Positions 17,397 through 26,203 of a DNA stretch of 64,000 nt are shown piece by piece; position 1 is the stretch's first letter, and each line of letters starts with the position of its first letter. Where the stretch lies: contig OY762941.1 in the NCBI GenBank assembly GCA_963666995.1, positions 248,001-312,000 of the forward strand, written 5' to 3'. This stretch comes from Syntrophobacter sp963666995 (GTDB taxonomy: Bacteria; Desulfobacterota; Syntrophobacteria; Syntrophobacterales; Syntrophobacteraceae). Made by a program: the position numbers and the translations under genes. The notes beneath the pieces were generated by a model. It was not told the origin of the DNA, ran no database searches, and saw only the letters and a program-made list of their open reading frames with translations.

Positions 17397-17565
17397 AGAA
17401 GGCCCTCCATGCCGGCGGCACCGGCATCGTTCAAGTCGTGGAATTTCCGTTCCGCCGGCTACAGGAAATCCGGTGAGGTAAAATACCCTCGTCCGGGACA
17501 TGTCCTCCCGGTCCCCCCAAGCTGTTGCTTTCAGCCCCTCGTGGCCTGTTGAGAGAGTACATGGG

Positions 17566-17742
17566 CGTCATTCCGGCGGAGGTCGGAATCCAGTGTTTTT
17601 TGCAATAACTTTCTGAAAGCACACAGTATTGTGGCTTTCACCGAAATGTCGAATTAGGTATCCAGACCGTCGTTGATCTCTATTTGACTCGGAATAGCCC
17701 TGAGACAAGTATTGTGACACAGTCTCTTTCGCCGGTGTGACG
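17566..17742. repeat. Palindromic intergenic repeat, copy C
   Basis: This element begins CGTCATTCCGGCGGAGGTCGG and ends CTCTTTCGCCGGTGTGACG, the same inverted ends as copies A and B, but its interior is different in sequence and it lacks the long shared flanks and the small insert. It lies between the methyltransferase and PLP-enzyme genes. Confidence 0.7.
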
Positions 17743-17859
17743 GCTTGGGCCACTGAGATTTTCCTTAACTCAACCGTATTGAAGCCCCGCCGGATTGCTC
17801 TTTCCGAGTTCACCCCGTCCCAGCCGTGACAGCCGCAGGCGATGAGTCCTTCCCTGCCG

Positions 17860-18858
17860 CTACCTGCCGGCAAGTTCTCTTGCGTACGCAAAAAGCGCCG
17901 GCGCTCCTCCCGTGTGCCAGAACAACACCGTATCGCCGGGCGCAAATTCCTTGTTTCTAATCATGTCGATCAATCCGCCCATGGCCCTCCCCGTGTAAAC
18001 CGGGTCGAGCAGAATCCCTTCATATTTAGCGGTAAGCCGTATCGCTTCACGTTCGAGATTGCCTACAACCGCGTATCCTCCACCAAGATATTCATATCTC
18101 ATCCGGAATTGGTTTGCGGCGTAGGTTTGTTCAATGCCGAGTTTTTCCGCGATCTGGTTGGCCAGGGCCGCTAAATGGGATTCATAGGGAGCTTCATCCG
18201 GTCCTTTTTCGTCAATTCCGATGCCTATCACTTTCAATGCAAGGTCATAGAGATCGGCCCCCACCGCAAGCCCCGCGTGAGTTCCTCCCGAACTGGACGG
18301 GATCACCACATAATCCACCCTGTCGTTTCGTGCCGACAATTGCTCTTTAAGCTCGGAAACCGCGGCGACAAATCCCAATGCCCCGACGGCGTTCGATCCG
18401 CCATAGGGGATAATATAGGGGGTGTGGCCTTCGGAACGGAGCTGTTCGGCAATTTCCGGGATCTGCTCTCCCTTTCTCCGTTCGCCGCACCAATGCACGA
18501 CCGCGCCGAACAGGTAATCAAGAAGCAGGTTCCCTTCCGGGAATGCAGGCGGCTCCCCTCCAAGGGCAAGATGACATTCCAGGCCGGAGACCGCGGCCGC
18601 AGCCGCAGTCTGCCTGCAATGATTGGATTGAATGGCGCCGCCGGTTATCACTACATCGCAGTTGCGGCTGAGCGCTTCCCCCAGCAGGAACTCCAGTTTC
18701 CTTGTCTTGTTTCCTCCAAGCGCCAAACCGGTCAGGTCGTCTCGCTTTATAAGAATTCTCGGCCCCCCCAGAGCTTCGGAAAGCCTTTTGAGCCCGGTTA
18801 AAGGGGTAGGCAGGAAGTTAATGTGGACCCTGGGAATTTTATCCATGTCAAATGCCAT
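17860..18858 (-). CDS. D-cysteine desulfhydrase / ACC deaminase family PLP enzyme
   Basis: A 332-residue fold-type II PLP enzyme. The cofactor lysine is in LALGGNKTRKLEFLL at about residue 51, with the partner motif GGAIQSNHCRQTAA after it and a late serine/threonine phosphate-binding stretch (SSSGGTHAGLAVG). This arrangement is shared by D-cysteine desulfhydrase, ACC deaminase and L-cysteate sulfo-lyase; which substrate is used cannot be settled by eye. A GGAGA box lies eight bases before the ATG. The gene follows the MT-A70 gene in the same direction with only 25 bases between them, so the two may be cotranscribed. Confidence 0.88.
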   Translation of the reverse strand: MAFDMDKIPRVHINFLPTPLTGLKRLSEALGGPRILIKRDDLTGLALGGNKTRKLEFLLGEALSRNCDVVITGGAIQSNHCRQTAAAAAVSGLECHLALGGEPPAFPEGNLLLDYLFGAVVHWCGERRKGEQIPEIAEQLRSEGHTPYIIPYGGSNAVGALGFVAAVSELKEQLSARNDRVDYVVIPSSSGGTHAGLAVGADLYDLALKVIGIGIDEKGPDEAPYESHLAALANQIAEKLGIEQTYAANQFRMRYEYLGGGYAVVGNLEREAIRLTAKYEGILLDPVYTGRAMGGLIDMIRNKEFAPGDTVLFWHTGGAPALFAYARELAGR

Positions 18859-18883
18859 ATCGCATTCTCCATACTATTTGGTA

Positions 18884-19483
18884 TTAGAGGAGCCCTTCGT
18901 CGTCCAGTTCATTGCCCCAATGTGTCCAGTTTTCCCTGGTATGGCGTGCGAAAAGTTCCAGGAAGGGTCCGGGACTGCATTGTTCGATGATCGGGTACAG
19001 CTCATCGGGCTTTCTCGAATGCTCCCGCTTCCGGCTCCTGACGATATTGACCTGTCTTCTTCCGGAGGCAAAGGTTCGCAGGCTGCCGCGGACGCCGAAC
19101 AACACCAGTTCAGTCACGTTTCTGAAGTAGAACCCCACTCCCCGTCCGTCCGGTCCCCCGTCTTTGCGGATTTTGTACCAGACCATGTTGGTCTTGTACA
19201 CAAACCCCCACCGGCTCATGACTTCGAGTCCCTCTTTCAGAAGAGCGTTCGGTATCCAGAGATACAAATGACTCTGCGGAAGCGCTATGTCCCGAACGGG
19301 AAGATTGAGTATCTCTTCGAAGGTCAAGGTCCCGTAGCGCGAGAGCCTTCTGTGTTCGGGCGCGACTTTGCCGGTTCTGTTGGTGAATCGCCACGGAGGA
19401 TCGGCAAGAATGGTGCCGAAACGGCCAAGACCTGCAGCGGCGAGATCGTGGCTCGGCGAGTTCGGCTTCAGGAGCATTTCCAT
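18884..19483 (-). CDS. MT-A70 family adenine-N6 methyltransferase
   Basis: A protein of about 199 residues with the MT-A70/IME4 catalytic motif DPPW (in ILADPPWRF) near the N terminus and the later LYLWIPNALL, WGFVYKTNMVWYK and LFGVRG strands of the fold. Such bacterial proteins methylate adenine in DNA and are usually carried by phages, plasmids or restriction systems. No restriction enzyme or phage gene is adjacent, so it is an orphan. I prefer the ATG at 19483, which has GGGGTGA upstream; the ATG at 19525 is the alternative and adds 14 residues. The specificity is unknown. Confidence 0.82.
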   Translation of the reverse strand: MEMLLKPNSPSHDLAAAGLGRFGTILADPPWRFTNRTGKVAPEHRRLSRYGTLTFEEILNLPVRDIALPQSHLYLWIPNALLKEGLEVMSRWGFVYKTNMVWYKIRKDGGPDGRGVGFYFRNVTELVLFGVRGSLRTFASGRRQVNIVRSRKREHSRKPDELYPIIEQCSPGPFLELFARHTRENWTHWGNELDDEGLL

Positions 19484-20190
19484 GGTCACCCCAGTGCATG
19501 TCTCCGGTGCGTGAAGTTCAAACATGGGAACAGGATATTTATTGTAAGAGAAACATCTCAAACTCAAAGCAAAAAGTGAACAGCCCGGCATTTTGAAGCA
19601 TCTCTCATCCAGAGACCGTGCTTCCGCCGTCTTTTGCGGCCCTTGTCCCGTGTCAAGCGTCACTGACCCATAATTGAATGCGCCGCGGAAACCAATCGGC
19701 CTTCCTCTCGGCACAAGGGGAGAGGAGTCTCTCAGGCTCGCCCCCTGGCCGGACGGAAAGAGGAATCGATCGAGTGACAAATTTTGTCAGTGAAGTTGCC
19801 GGATTTTTTCCTCCAGCAAACCATCTTGCTTCTTAACGGGACGGAGGAGCGCCTTTTCCGGTCCGCAGTATGAAGTTTCCCGCTTCCACTACAAGAAAAG
19901 CATACCGGAGAGGAAGGACCTCGATTCCGGCCCGTTTATTCTGGATTTATTCAGCGCAGATCAGGGAACCGGGTTGGGCATTTCACCGATTTGGGCCCTG
20001 TTTTAGATCGGGTAAATCGATATCGAGGCAAAAATATGCTGCGAATCTCACCTTTAGGCATGATTCATGTAAATGAATGGGGTCGATGCCGGTGGTTGGC
20101 GACGAACGCAGTCAACAGAAAACAGGTTGGTGTCGTGAAGAACAGAGGCGGTTTTTCCTTGACCCCGGAACGATATTGGAGTGAATCGAG
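19484..20190. other. Intergenic region
   Basis: About 700 bases in which I find no convincing gene in any frame: the open frames have no family features and no ribosome binding sites. The region separates the divergent MT-A70 and PilZ genes and should hold promoters for both. The PilZ ribosome binding site (GGAG, about 20177-20180) lies at its right end. Confidence 0.4.
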
Positions 20191-20631
20191 ATGGAGCCGA
20201 AAAAGTCTTTCTTTGAATCGAGAAAATACAGGCGGCATAAACCGAATGGGAATGCGATGGTGGCATTTTTCACCGCAGCTCACGAGTTTCTCAGTCTCGG
20301 TCAGATCCTGGACATAAGCTTGGGCGGGCTGGCCATCCGATATATTGCGATGGACGAGCAGACCAAGGGATCGGCCAAGCTGGAAATATTCGGGGCGATC
20401 GATTCGGATCTTCACATCGGGAAGCTGCCTTGCAGGGTCATCTACGACATCGAGCTGACCAGCGAATCCAGCGGACTTCTGCGAGTGAGACGTTGCGGGG
20501 TTCAGTTCGGGGAGCTGTCGAACGTCCAGATGTCTCAGATCCGCGAATTCATAAGCACCTATGGCGTCAAAGAAAACCATTCCGGGCAGGATATACGGAA
20601 AATCCAGGGACGCGTTGCGTCTGCGCTATGA
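20191..20631 (+). CDS. PilZ-domain cyclic di-GMP binding protein
   Basis: A 146-residue protein consisting essentially of one PilZ domain. The arginine-rich start (ESRKYRRHKP) supplies the RxxxR c-di-GMP motif, and ILDISLGGLAIRY supplies the D/NxSxxG motif. Both motifs look intact, so nucleotide binding is expected. It has no output domain, so it probably acts on a partner protein in motility, exopolysaccharide or surface behaviour. There is no neighbouring gene to indicate the target. Confidence 0.85.
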   Translation: MEPKKSFFESRKYRRHKPNGNAMVAFFTAAHEFLSLGQILDISLGGLAIRYIAMDEQTKGSAKLEIFGAIDSDLHIGKLPCRVIYDIELTSESSGLLRVRRCGVQFGELSNVQMSQIREFISTYGVKENHSGQDIRKIQGRVASAL

Positions 20632-21162
20632 CAATTTTCGTCCAAATGAACTTTTCAATATCTGCACGCCCCTCCGAACGGCGTGCTTTCCCAAGTTGAT
20701 ATTTGTACCCGGGCAACTATTGGGTCACCGGGATATTCATCCATCGCTCCGTGGGCTCCCCGTTACTTTCCTGCCTTTAGCTCTGCCGACAAGCCGTCGG
20801 GGTCGGCCGTCCGCGGAGGGCTCTGTTGCGCCCAAAAAACCCAATTTGGAAACTGTAACAGGAAGAAGAGCACCCGGGTTGGGCTCCCCCAGCCCCTCCC
20901 TGTTTGGAGAAGAATCCCTCGTTCCCACGGGGAGCGTGGGAACGAGAAAAAGTGGTGGTTGGCTCCTGCCACTGGACGGGAAACCGCGAATTTGACTCCT
21001 CCCCCTTGAGGGGGGAAGCCGGGTGGGGGTGAACAGGTTGGAATCCCTCAGCATTCGGAACCTTGTCAACCCTCTCCCCCAGCCCCTCCCTCTGCGGGGA
21101 GGGGAATCGAAGTGAAGGCCGATCCCCCCTGCCGCCTCCGATGGAAATCCGCCGAGGCAAGA
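20632..21162. repeat. Intergenic region with two hairpin repeat families
   Basis: I see no gene. It holds a perfect hairpin CTCGTTCCCACG...CGTGGGAACGAG (20918-20945), also found in related form at 14467-14491 and 47850-47874. It also holds a G/C-run hairpin, CTCCCCCTTGAGGGGGG (20997-21014) with CGGGTGGGGGTGAAC after it, whose reverse complement matches 30969-31007, and a CCCTCTCCC...GGGGAGGGG stretch (21070-21105). Together these resemble stacked REP-type elements. Confidence 0.6.
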
Positions 21163-23292
21163 TCAATGAGAGCCTCGGGACTCCTGCGTCCCCTTCCCGC
21201 CGCTCTGATTCGATCCGTGAGCCTGGTTCACGCCCTGCGACCGCACCTGGGGAGCGCTTCTCAATCCGGTCCCGGCCTGACCCTGGTTACGGTACTGTCC
21301 GGAATTGCGGGGCTGCTGGTATTGCCGCGAGGCGGCCCTTCCGTTCGACATGTCCTGGGACCGTTGCGCTGTCGACCTTTTCTGCCACTGCGATTCAGCC
21401 TGACGGCCCGAGCCGGAGTTTCTTTGGGAACTTCCCCCGGTCAGTCCCGGTTGCCTGGAATCTACCGGTGTCCTGCGTGAAGACTGAGCCTGAGCCTGGG
21501 TCTGCCCCCGTCCCGACGGAGTTCTCGAAGCCCGTTGAGCTGCCCCGGTCCGCTGAGATCCATCCCGTTGCGACCGTTCACCCGATACTGCATTCGATCG
21601 TCCGGCTTCCCTCTGCAGAACCGCGGCACTCGGTCTTTCCGGACGGAAGGTCCCGCCTTGAGCCCGGCTCCCCGTCGCCCCCGCGTTTCCGGCACCTCTG
21701 TCGATTGCGCTTTGAGGCGACCTCGACCTGGTGGCCGTGCCGTTCATTGCATTCGAGCCCGCCGGCTTGCTGGAGGCCTTTGGAGCAGCGATCTGCGCGG
21801 ATGGTTGACTCCTTCCCTGACCGGCGCGCGCAACATCCCTTCGGATCGATGCCGCATTGGCGGTTCTGGAATTTGCCGCGACGGACTTGTTTTGCTGAAT
21901 CCGGCTGACGACGCTGTCATTGGGCCTTCTTTGCACGCCGGCGTTCGTGAAATTGTATTTCTCTCTCATGCTGCTGTGATTGCTGATCACGTTGTTGCCG
22001 ACCACCGGGGCACCTCTGAAGTTGGTCGCGATGGCGGTACGATTTACATTGGTAACCCTGACACTGTTGTAGTTGCGCACATTATAAAAGTTGTTGTGGT
22101 TTACGATCACTGCACGGTTGTAATATCGGTAGTTGCCGATATTGATATTGACGCCGCCGAAGTTGCCGATCACCATGGCACGCGGTCCCCAGTGATGGAA
22201 ACAGTAGTAGGGCTCGAAAGGCGCGAGGGGGAACCAGCCGATTTGCACGCCCGAATAAATCCATCCGACCCTGCCCGGATACCAGCCGAACCCGATGCCG
22301 ACGAACGGCACGCCGATCCCGACACTCACCACGGGCGGCGCCCAGTACCAGTAGTTGCCTGCATACACCCAGTCCCCATAATGATGGGTCACGTACCCGA
22401 AAGGCTCATCCGGCACCCAGCAGTTGTCCCCGTTGTAATCCGTCCATCTCCCGTCCGTGTAGGGTGCCCAGTCGTCATCGACATTGGTCGGACGCCAGAG
22501 TTCACGCTCTTCGCCTTCATAGTTGACCCGTTCCCATCGTCCGTTTTCGTCAAGATCGGGGGCCTCATCCTGAATTTCCTCGGGGAGGTACTGCACGGAA
22601 TCGCCGCGCACCTGGAGCCGCTTGGCCCACAGGTCATCTCTCTGGACATTCCAGTCGTTCCATCCCGGAATATTTTCAGCGTTGCCAAACGATACGTTCC
22701 GGCTGTCGGCAATAACGGATGAGGAACCCGCCATCACATCGTACTTTTGATTATCTCCTTCGTGCACGAAACTCACATCCCCGCTCAGCGCAATGACCTC
22801 AAGCGATGCGTCCCCCACTTGAAGGTCGAAGGACGAACCCGGCTGCCCGACGGCATAGCCGAACGGAGTTGTCGCCTTGATCAAGGTTTTTGAATTCTTG
22901 CTGTAGAACCTGGCCGTGCCCGAAGCCACATCCACCTCTGTAACGTCTTCCTTGAGCGCCATCATTTGGATCTGGGTGTTTGCACCGATCCGGATCGTGG
23001 TACCGTTGGGCATGATGAACTCGCCTTTTCCGTTCTCATCCGAGTAGAGAGCATCATCCATACCGAAGGGAGCGTCTTTTACCGTGGCTACCCAGTCCTT
23101 CTCCTCAGGGACATATCGCAACAGTTGACCTTCGACCAAAGCAATGCGCCCCACCAGGGTCGCTTCCGTGTCCGTGTTGGGAGATGCGGGGGCCGGCCGC
23201 TGAGATTGGGCGGACACCAGAGGAACAGCCGCCAGGAGTAACAGGAACACCAGAAAGGTAACAGTCTTTGCTCTTCCATCTCTTCTCATCAT
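21163..23292 (-). CDS. FecR-domain / DUF6600 secreted protein
   Basis: A 709-residue exported protein. After a signal peptide (residues about 8-28, ending SAQS) comes a FecR-like domain (VEGQLLRYV; IRIGANTQIQM; TPFGYAVGQPGSSFDL), then a tryptophan- and tyrosine-rich DUF6600 region with repeated W-x-P segments (WAPYTDGRW; CWVPDEPFGYVTHHYGDWVY; YWYWAPP), then an asparagine-rich part, and finally some 250 residues rich in serine, arginine, glutamine and glycine that look disordered. It is probably anchored at or exposed from the outer surface. It follows the sigma, anti-sigma and Spy-like genes in the same direction, 372 bases further on. The start at 23292 has GCGGAG six bases before it. Confidence 0.82.
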   Translation of the reverse strand: MMRRDGRAKTVTFLVFLLLLAAVPLVSAQSQRPAPASPNTDTEATLVGRIALVEGQLLRYVPEEKDWVATVKDAPFGMDDALYSDENGKGEFIMPNGTTIRIGANTQIQMMALKEDVTEVDVASGTARFYSKNSKTLIKATTPFGYAVGQPGSSFDLQVGDASLEVIALSGDVSFVHEGDNQKYDVMAGSSSVIADSRNVSFGNAENIPGWNDWNVQRDDLWAKRLQVRGDSVQYLPEEIQDEAPDLDENGRWERVNYEGEERELWRPTNVDDDWAPYTDGRWTDYNGDNCWVPDEPFGYVTHHYGDWVYAGNYWYWAPPVVSVGIGVPFVGIGFGWYPGRVGWIYSGVQIGWFPLAPFEPYYCFHHWGPRAMVIGNFGGVNINIGNYRYYNRAVIVNHNNFYNVRNYNSVRVTNVNRTAIATNFRGAPVVGNNVISNHSSMREKYNFTNAGVQRRPNDSVVSRIQQNKSVAANSRTANAASIRRDVARAGQGRSQPSAQIAAPKASSKPAGSNAMNGTATRSRSPQSAIDRGAGNAGATGSRAQGGTFRPERPSAAVLQREAGRSNAVSGERSQRDGSQRTGAAQRASRTPSGRGQTQAQAQSSRRTPVDSRQPGLTGGSSQRNSGSGRQAESQWQKRSTAQRSQDMSNGRAASRQYQQPRNSGQYRNQGQAGTGLRSAPQVRSQGVNQAHGSNQSGGKGTQESRGSH

Positions 23293-23664
23293 ACATTGCT
23301 CCGCTTTCAAACTCATTCACAAGGATCACAATACACCCTGCAGAAAACGAAACCGAAGGATACGCTTCCCTCCCGGATTTCACCTCACTTCCGAAAAGTC
23401 ATGTCACATCACTTCTTCTTGTTTGCCTGTGACGATCTCAGCACGAAAACAGTCTACACCAAAAGACGGCAGGGGGAGTGGGCAGAAGAGCCAGATACGG
23501 CTCGCGGAGCCGGGCCTTTTCCTCGCGATTCCAACCGCTGGAGTCATGGACCCGGTGGATTTGCATTGACTGCGGGGTGCGTAACACAGGGCATGGAGGC
23601 ATCAGGCAGCGATCGGCCCCGGCAGGGTCATCGTGCCGGCAGTGCGGGCGGGCCGTCCAACCCC
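23293..23664. other. Intergenic region inside the sigma-factor gene group
   Basis: I see no gene. This 372-base gap may carry a separate promoter for the FecR/DUF6600 gene, possibly one recognised by the neighbouring ECF sigma factor. I could not identify a clear consensus for that factor. Confidence 0.35.
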
Positions 23665-24171
23665 TTATCTTCTCCTGATGTTTATCCCCCATGGGCCGAG
23701 ATTGAATTCCCTGACCTGAGGTGGAGGATTATTCAGGCGCTGCGCGTTCCGTTGCGCCTCTTTTTCCCGTAGGGTGTTGTAGTAGGTCTTCAGGCGTTGA
23801 AATCTCTGGGGGCCGAGCAGCTTGCGGACCTCAATGATGTAGCGGACCTTCTCTGCCGCAAGGGTCGTCCTTGCCTCTTCCAGCCTTCTGAACTGCGCCA
23901 TGACCGCGGCTTCATTCAGAGGTTCCTCTTCAAGGATTGCCGAGAATCGATCCCGTTCGTTCTCGATACTATCCTTCAACCGGTTCAGATTCTTGCGATC
24001 CGCATGATACAAGTCGTCCAGTTGGAGCTTCTGCTTGTCCGTCAGGTTAAGGGTTTCCGCGGCTTGAGGCATACGCCACCATTGACCGGGATACATGTCC
24101 TGGCCGACAACGACGGAAGGCATGACGATCAGGAGAAAAAACAGAAAGCTGGTAAAGGCCGTCTTTATCAT
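23665..24171 (-). CDS. Spy/CpxP-like periplasmic stress protein
   Basis: A 168-residue exported protein: a signal peptide of about 23 residues (ending VVVGQ) followed by an almost wholly helical body. It begins with the LNLTDKQKLQLDDLYHADRKNL segment of the LTxxQ family and continues through long charged helices (RRLEEARTTLAAEKVRYIIEVRKLLGPQRFQRLKTYY). These features match the Spy/CpxP/CnrX group, which are periplasmic chaperones or sensors linked to envelope and metal stress. Its start overlaps the stop of the anti-sigma gene by four bases (ATGA), so translation is coupled. It may be both a sensor and a target of the upstream regulatory pair. Confidence 0.8.
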   Translation of the reverse strand: MIKTAFTSFLFFLLIVMPSVVVGQDMYPGQWWRMPQAAETLNLTDKQKLQLDDLYHADRKNLNRLKDSIENERDRFSAILEEEPLNEAAVMAQFRRLEEARTTLAAEKVRYIIEVRKLLGPQRFQRLKTYYNTLREKEAQRNAQRLNNPPPQVREFNLGPWGINIRRR

Positions 24172-24713
24172 GACGTTTTTTTCTCATCCCCATGGAGTGA
24201 CGATATACCGCTTCCGAATCGCGGAACGATCGAACTTTTGGATGTCTCTCCCGGTTGCTGTTTCAAATCGGGGAACATATCCAGGTAATAAGGCGGGAGG
24301 GCATCATCCTCGAGGCTGGTGACCTCCGAGATGAGTTTCTCATCTTCAAGCATCTCCCGGTACAATTTTGCCGTCTTGTTTTCCGGCGTTGTCCCGAAAA
24401 AGGCAAATCCGAGGAGGACGAACACAACCGAGACGGTAACCAAACCAATCGTGAACGGACTGAACCGGCTCAGCCACGACGGCAAAACAAGCCTGGTTTC
24501 ATACGGCACCACGATTCTCCGGCGGGGCGCAGGAGCCAGACGTTTTGCCGTTTGCCCCAAATTCGTCAGATCACCTTCTATGCGAGCCTTCAGAGCGCTG
24601 CATTGTTCACAGGTCGTAAGGTGCTCCCGCACTTCGGGGCGAAGATCGGCTTCATCCACAATCGCTCGAAGGATCTCAGTTTCCTCCGCATGCATTCTCT
24701 GTTTCATGGTCAT
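24168..24713 (-). CDS. Zinc-finger (zf-HC2) transmembrane anti-sigma factor
   Basis: A 181-residue protein with an N-terminal zinc-binding anti-sigma motif, HLTTCEQC (H-x3-C-x2-C), one membrane helix around residues 88-110 (FTIGLVTVSVVFVLLGFAFF) and a short periplasmic tail. This is the ZAS/zf-HC2 architecture that sequesters an ECF sigma factor at the membrane. The gene overlaps the sigma factor gene by four bases at its start and the Spy-like gene by four bases at its end, so the three are a tightly coupled unit. Confidence 0.85.
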   Translation of the reverse strand: MTMKQRMHAEETEILRAIVDEADLRPEVREHLTTCEQCSALKARIEGDLTNLGQTAKRLAPAPRRRIVVPYETRLVLPSWLSRFSPFTIGLVTVSVVFVLLGFAFFGTTPENKTAKLYREMLEDEKLISEVTSLEDDALPPYYLDMFPDLKQQPGETSKSSIVPRFGSGISSLHGDEKKTS

Positions 24714-25336
24714 GTTGTCTCCCCCTGTAGCAACTCGCCGATATCCGAGCCCTCGGAATGGTCTCTGAATTTCTTCAGCGAGCGGTAAAGGTGGGTCTTC
24801 ACGGCGCTTTCACTTTTGTGCATCGTCTGAGCAATCTCCTTAATACTGAGATTGTCCATGAATCTCAGAAAGAACACTTCACGTTCCGCTCTGGAAAATG
24901 TATCGGACAGTTTCCTGACCCGTTCCCAGAATTCCTTTTTGATGAGTTGGTCCAGGGCGCCCGGTCCCTCGTCGGGCCTGTTCTCCGTTTCCAGATCGCT
25001 CTCTTCTCCCGCCAGCCCGAAGAAAGTCAGCAACTTTTTTTTCCGGTAGAAGTCCCGAACACGGTTGACGGCAATACTGTAGAGCCAGGGGCGAAATCGG
25101 TCGAAATCTTTCAGTGAGGACAAATTCCTGAACACCTGCAGGAAAACATCCTGCGTCAAGTCTTCTGCGTCCATCTGGGAACGAATGCGAAAGTATACCA
25201 TCCGAAAAATCTCATCATGAAACATGGCCACGAGGCGATCGAATGCACCCCTGTCCCCGTACCGGGCCTTCTCCGCCAGCAGTGCAGTCTCCTGGGTCAT
25301 GCCCCGTATGACACTTGATTGATCCAGGTTTGACAT
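24710..25336 (-). CDS. ECF-type RNA polymerase sigma factor
   Basis: A 208-residue two-domain sigma-70 family factor. Region 2 reads from FDRLVAMFHDEIFRMVYFRI through DAEDLTQDVFLQVF to FRPWLYSIAVNRVRDFYRKK, and region 4 has the helix-turn-helix SIKEIAQTMHKSESAVKTHLYRSLKKF. Regions 1 and 3 are absent, as expected in ECF factors. It is followed by its likely anti-sigma factor with an ATGA overlap. The group probably responds to an envelope or periplasmic signal and activates its own operon and the DUF6600 gene. The specific ECF group cannot be assigned by eye. Confidence 0.9.
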   Translation of the reverse strand: MSNLDQSSVIRGMTQETALLAEKARYGDRGAFDRLVAMFHDEIFRMVYFRIRSQMDAEDLTQDVFLQVFRNLSSLKDFDRFRPWLYSIAVNRVRDFYRKKKLLTFFGLAGEESDLETENRPDEGPGALDQLIKKEFWERVRKLSDTFSRAEREVFFLRFMDNLSIKEIAQTMHKSESAVKTHLYRSLKKFRDHSEGSDIGELLQGETT

Positions 25337-26203
25337 TGTTACGATCTAACCCCGATAGGGCTACTATCCGTGGAATCCATCCAGTCGTCGCCCAGTCTTT
25401 CTCCCATTCACTCCCACATGATCGTAATGAGCCAAAGTGCGGGAAACATGGCATCGTTCGCTCAACACACCGTCATCCGTGAATGAACGGTGAATATAGA
25501 AACCAGCTTCCCTGATAGATATTACGTCTAAATCATCCTGGGTCAATTAAGTATCGATCGTTTCCAAATTTCTCCATCTCAGCCGCGCTACAAATCCCCC
25601 CTCCCCTCTCTATGGGCGCCTCCCCTCCACGCTCGGCGGCTCCTTACCGCAACGGACACGACCCCTGCCCAACCTGCGGCGCTCGTTCCACAAATTTCAG
25701 AACCACCGTTCCTGCACCGGGGAAACCAGTGATCGACCGGGCTCTCGGCTGCGAGACAGGACCAGATTCCCCGGCATCTTCACCGGCACCGTTACGCCCC
25801 TCACTTTTAATAACGAATAACAGCACAAATTTGTCTACACTCCCACATTCCTTTTTGATTTCCCATATCTTCGATGCGGCTTGGGAACACGTTTCGATTC
25901 TGCAAATCTTCGGGCGTCGCCGGCAGCGCCATTGACTTCCCATCCGGTCATGAGAACCGTCGGCTTTCCGGAATCGCATCCCCAGGGATGATCTGCGGGA
26001 TTCTCCGTCATAGCTTCGCCGGTCAGACATAGGGTCAAAGGATCACTCATAATTTTTTCAAAAAAAGAAGAAGATCGTTGCCATTGAAAAAGAATGGTGG
26101 CATGCTGGAGACGCCCTGATTGTGAAATTCTACCAAACTAGGAAGTTTTGAGAACAAACTCTTCAGAAATCCTATCAATCCCGAATAAGGAGGAGTAACA
26201 GAG
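25337..26203. other. Intergenic region between sigma-factor operon and DUF1573 gene
   Basis: About 870 bases with no gene I can support. It contains the probable promoter of the sigma operon at its left end and the leader of the DUF1573 gene at its right end, with a strong ribosome binding site (AAGGAGGAG at about 26187-26195). Open frames of 70 to 130 codons occur on both strands but have no recognisable features. Confidence 0.4.
25519..25546 (-). promoter_or_regulatory. Candidate sigma-70 type promoter of the ECF operon
   Basis: On the minus strand TTGACC (25541-25546) and TAATAT (25519-25524) are separated by 16 bases. The start point would fall near 25511, giving a leader of about 175 bases before the sigma factor ATG. 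It is a by-eye match only. Confidence 0.4.
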
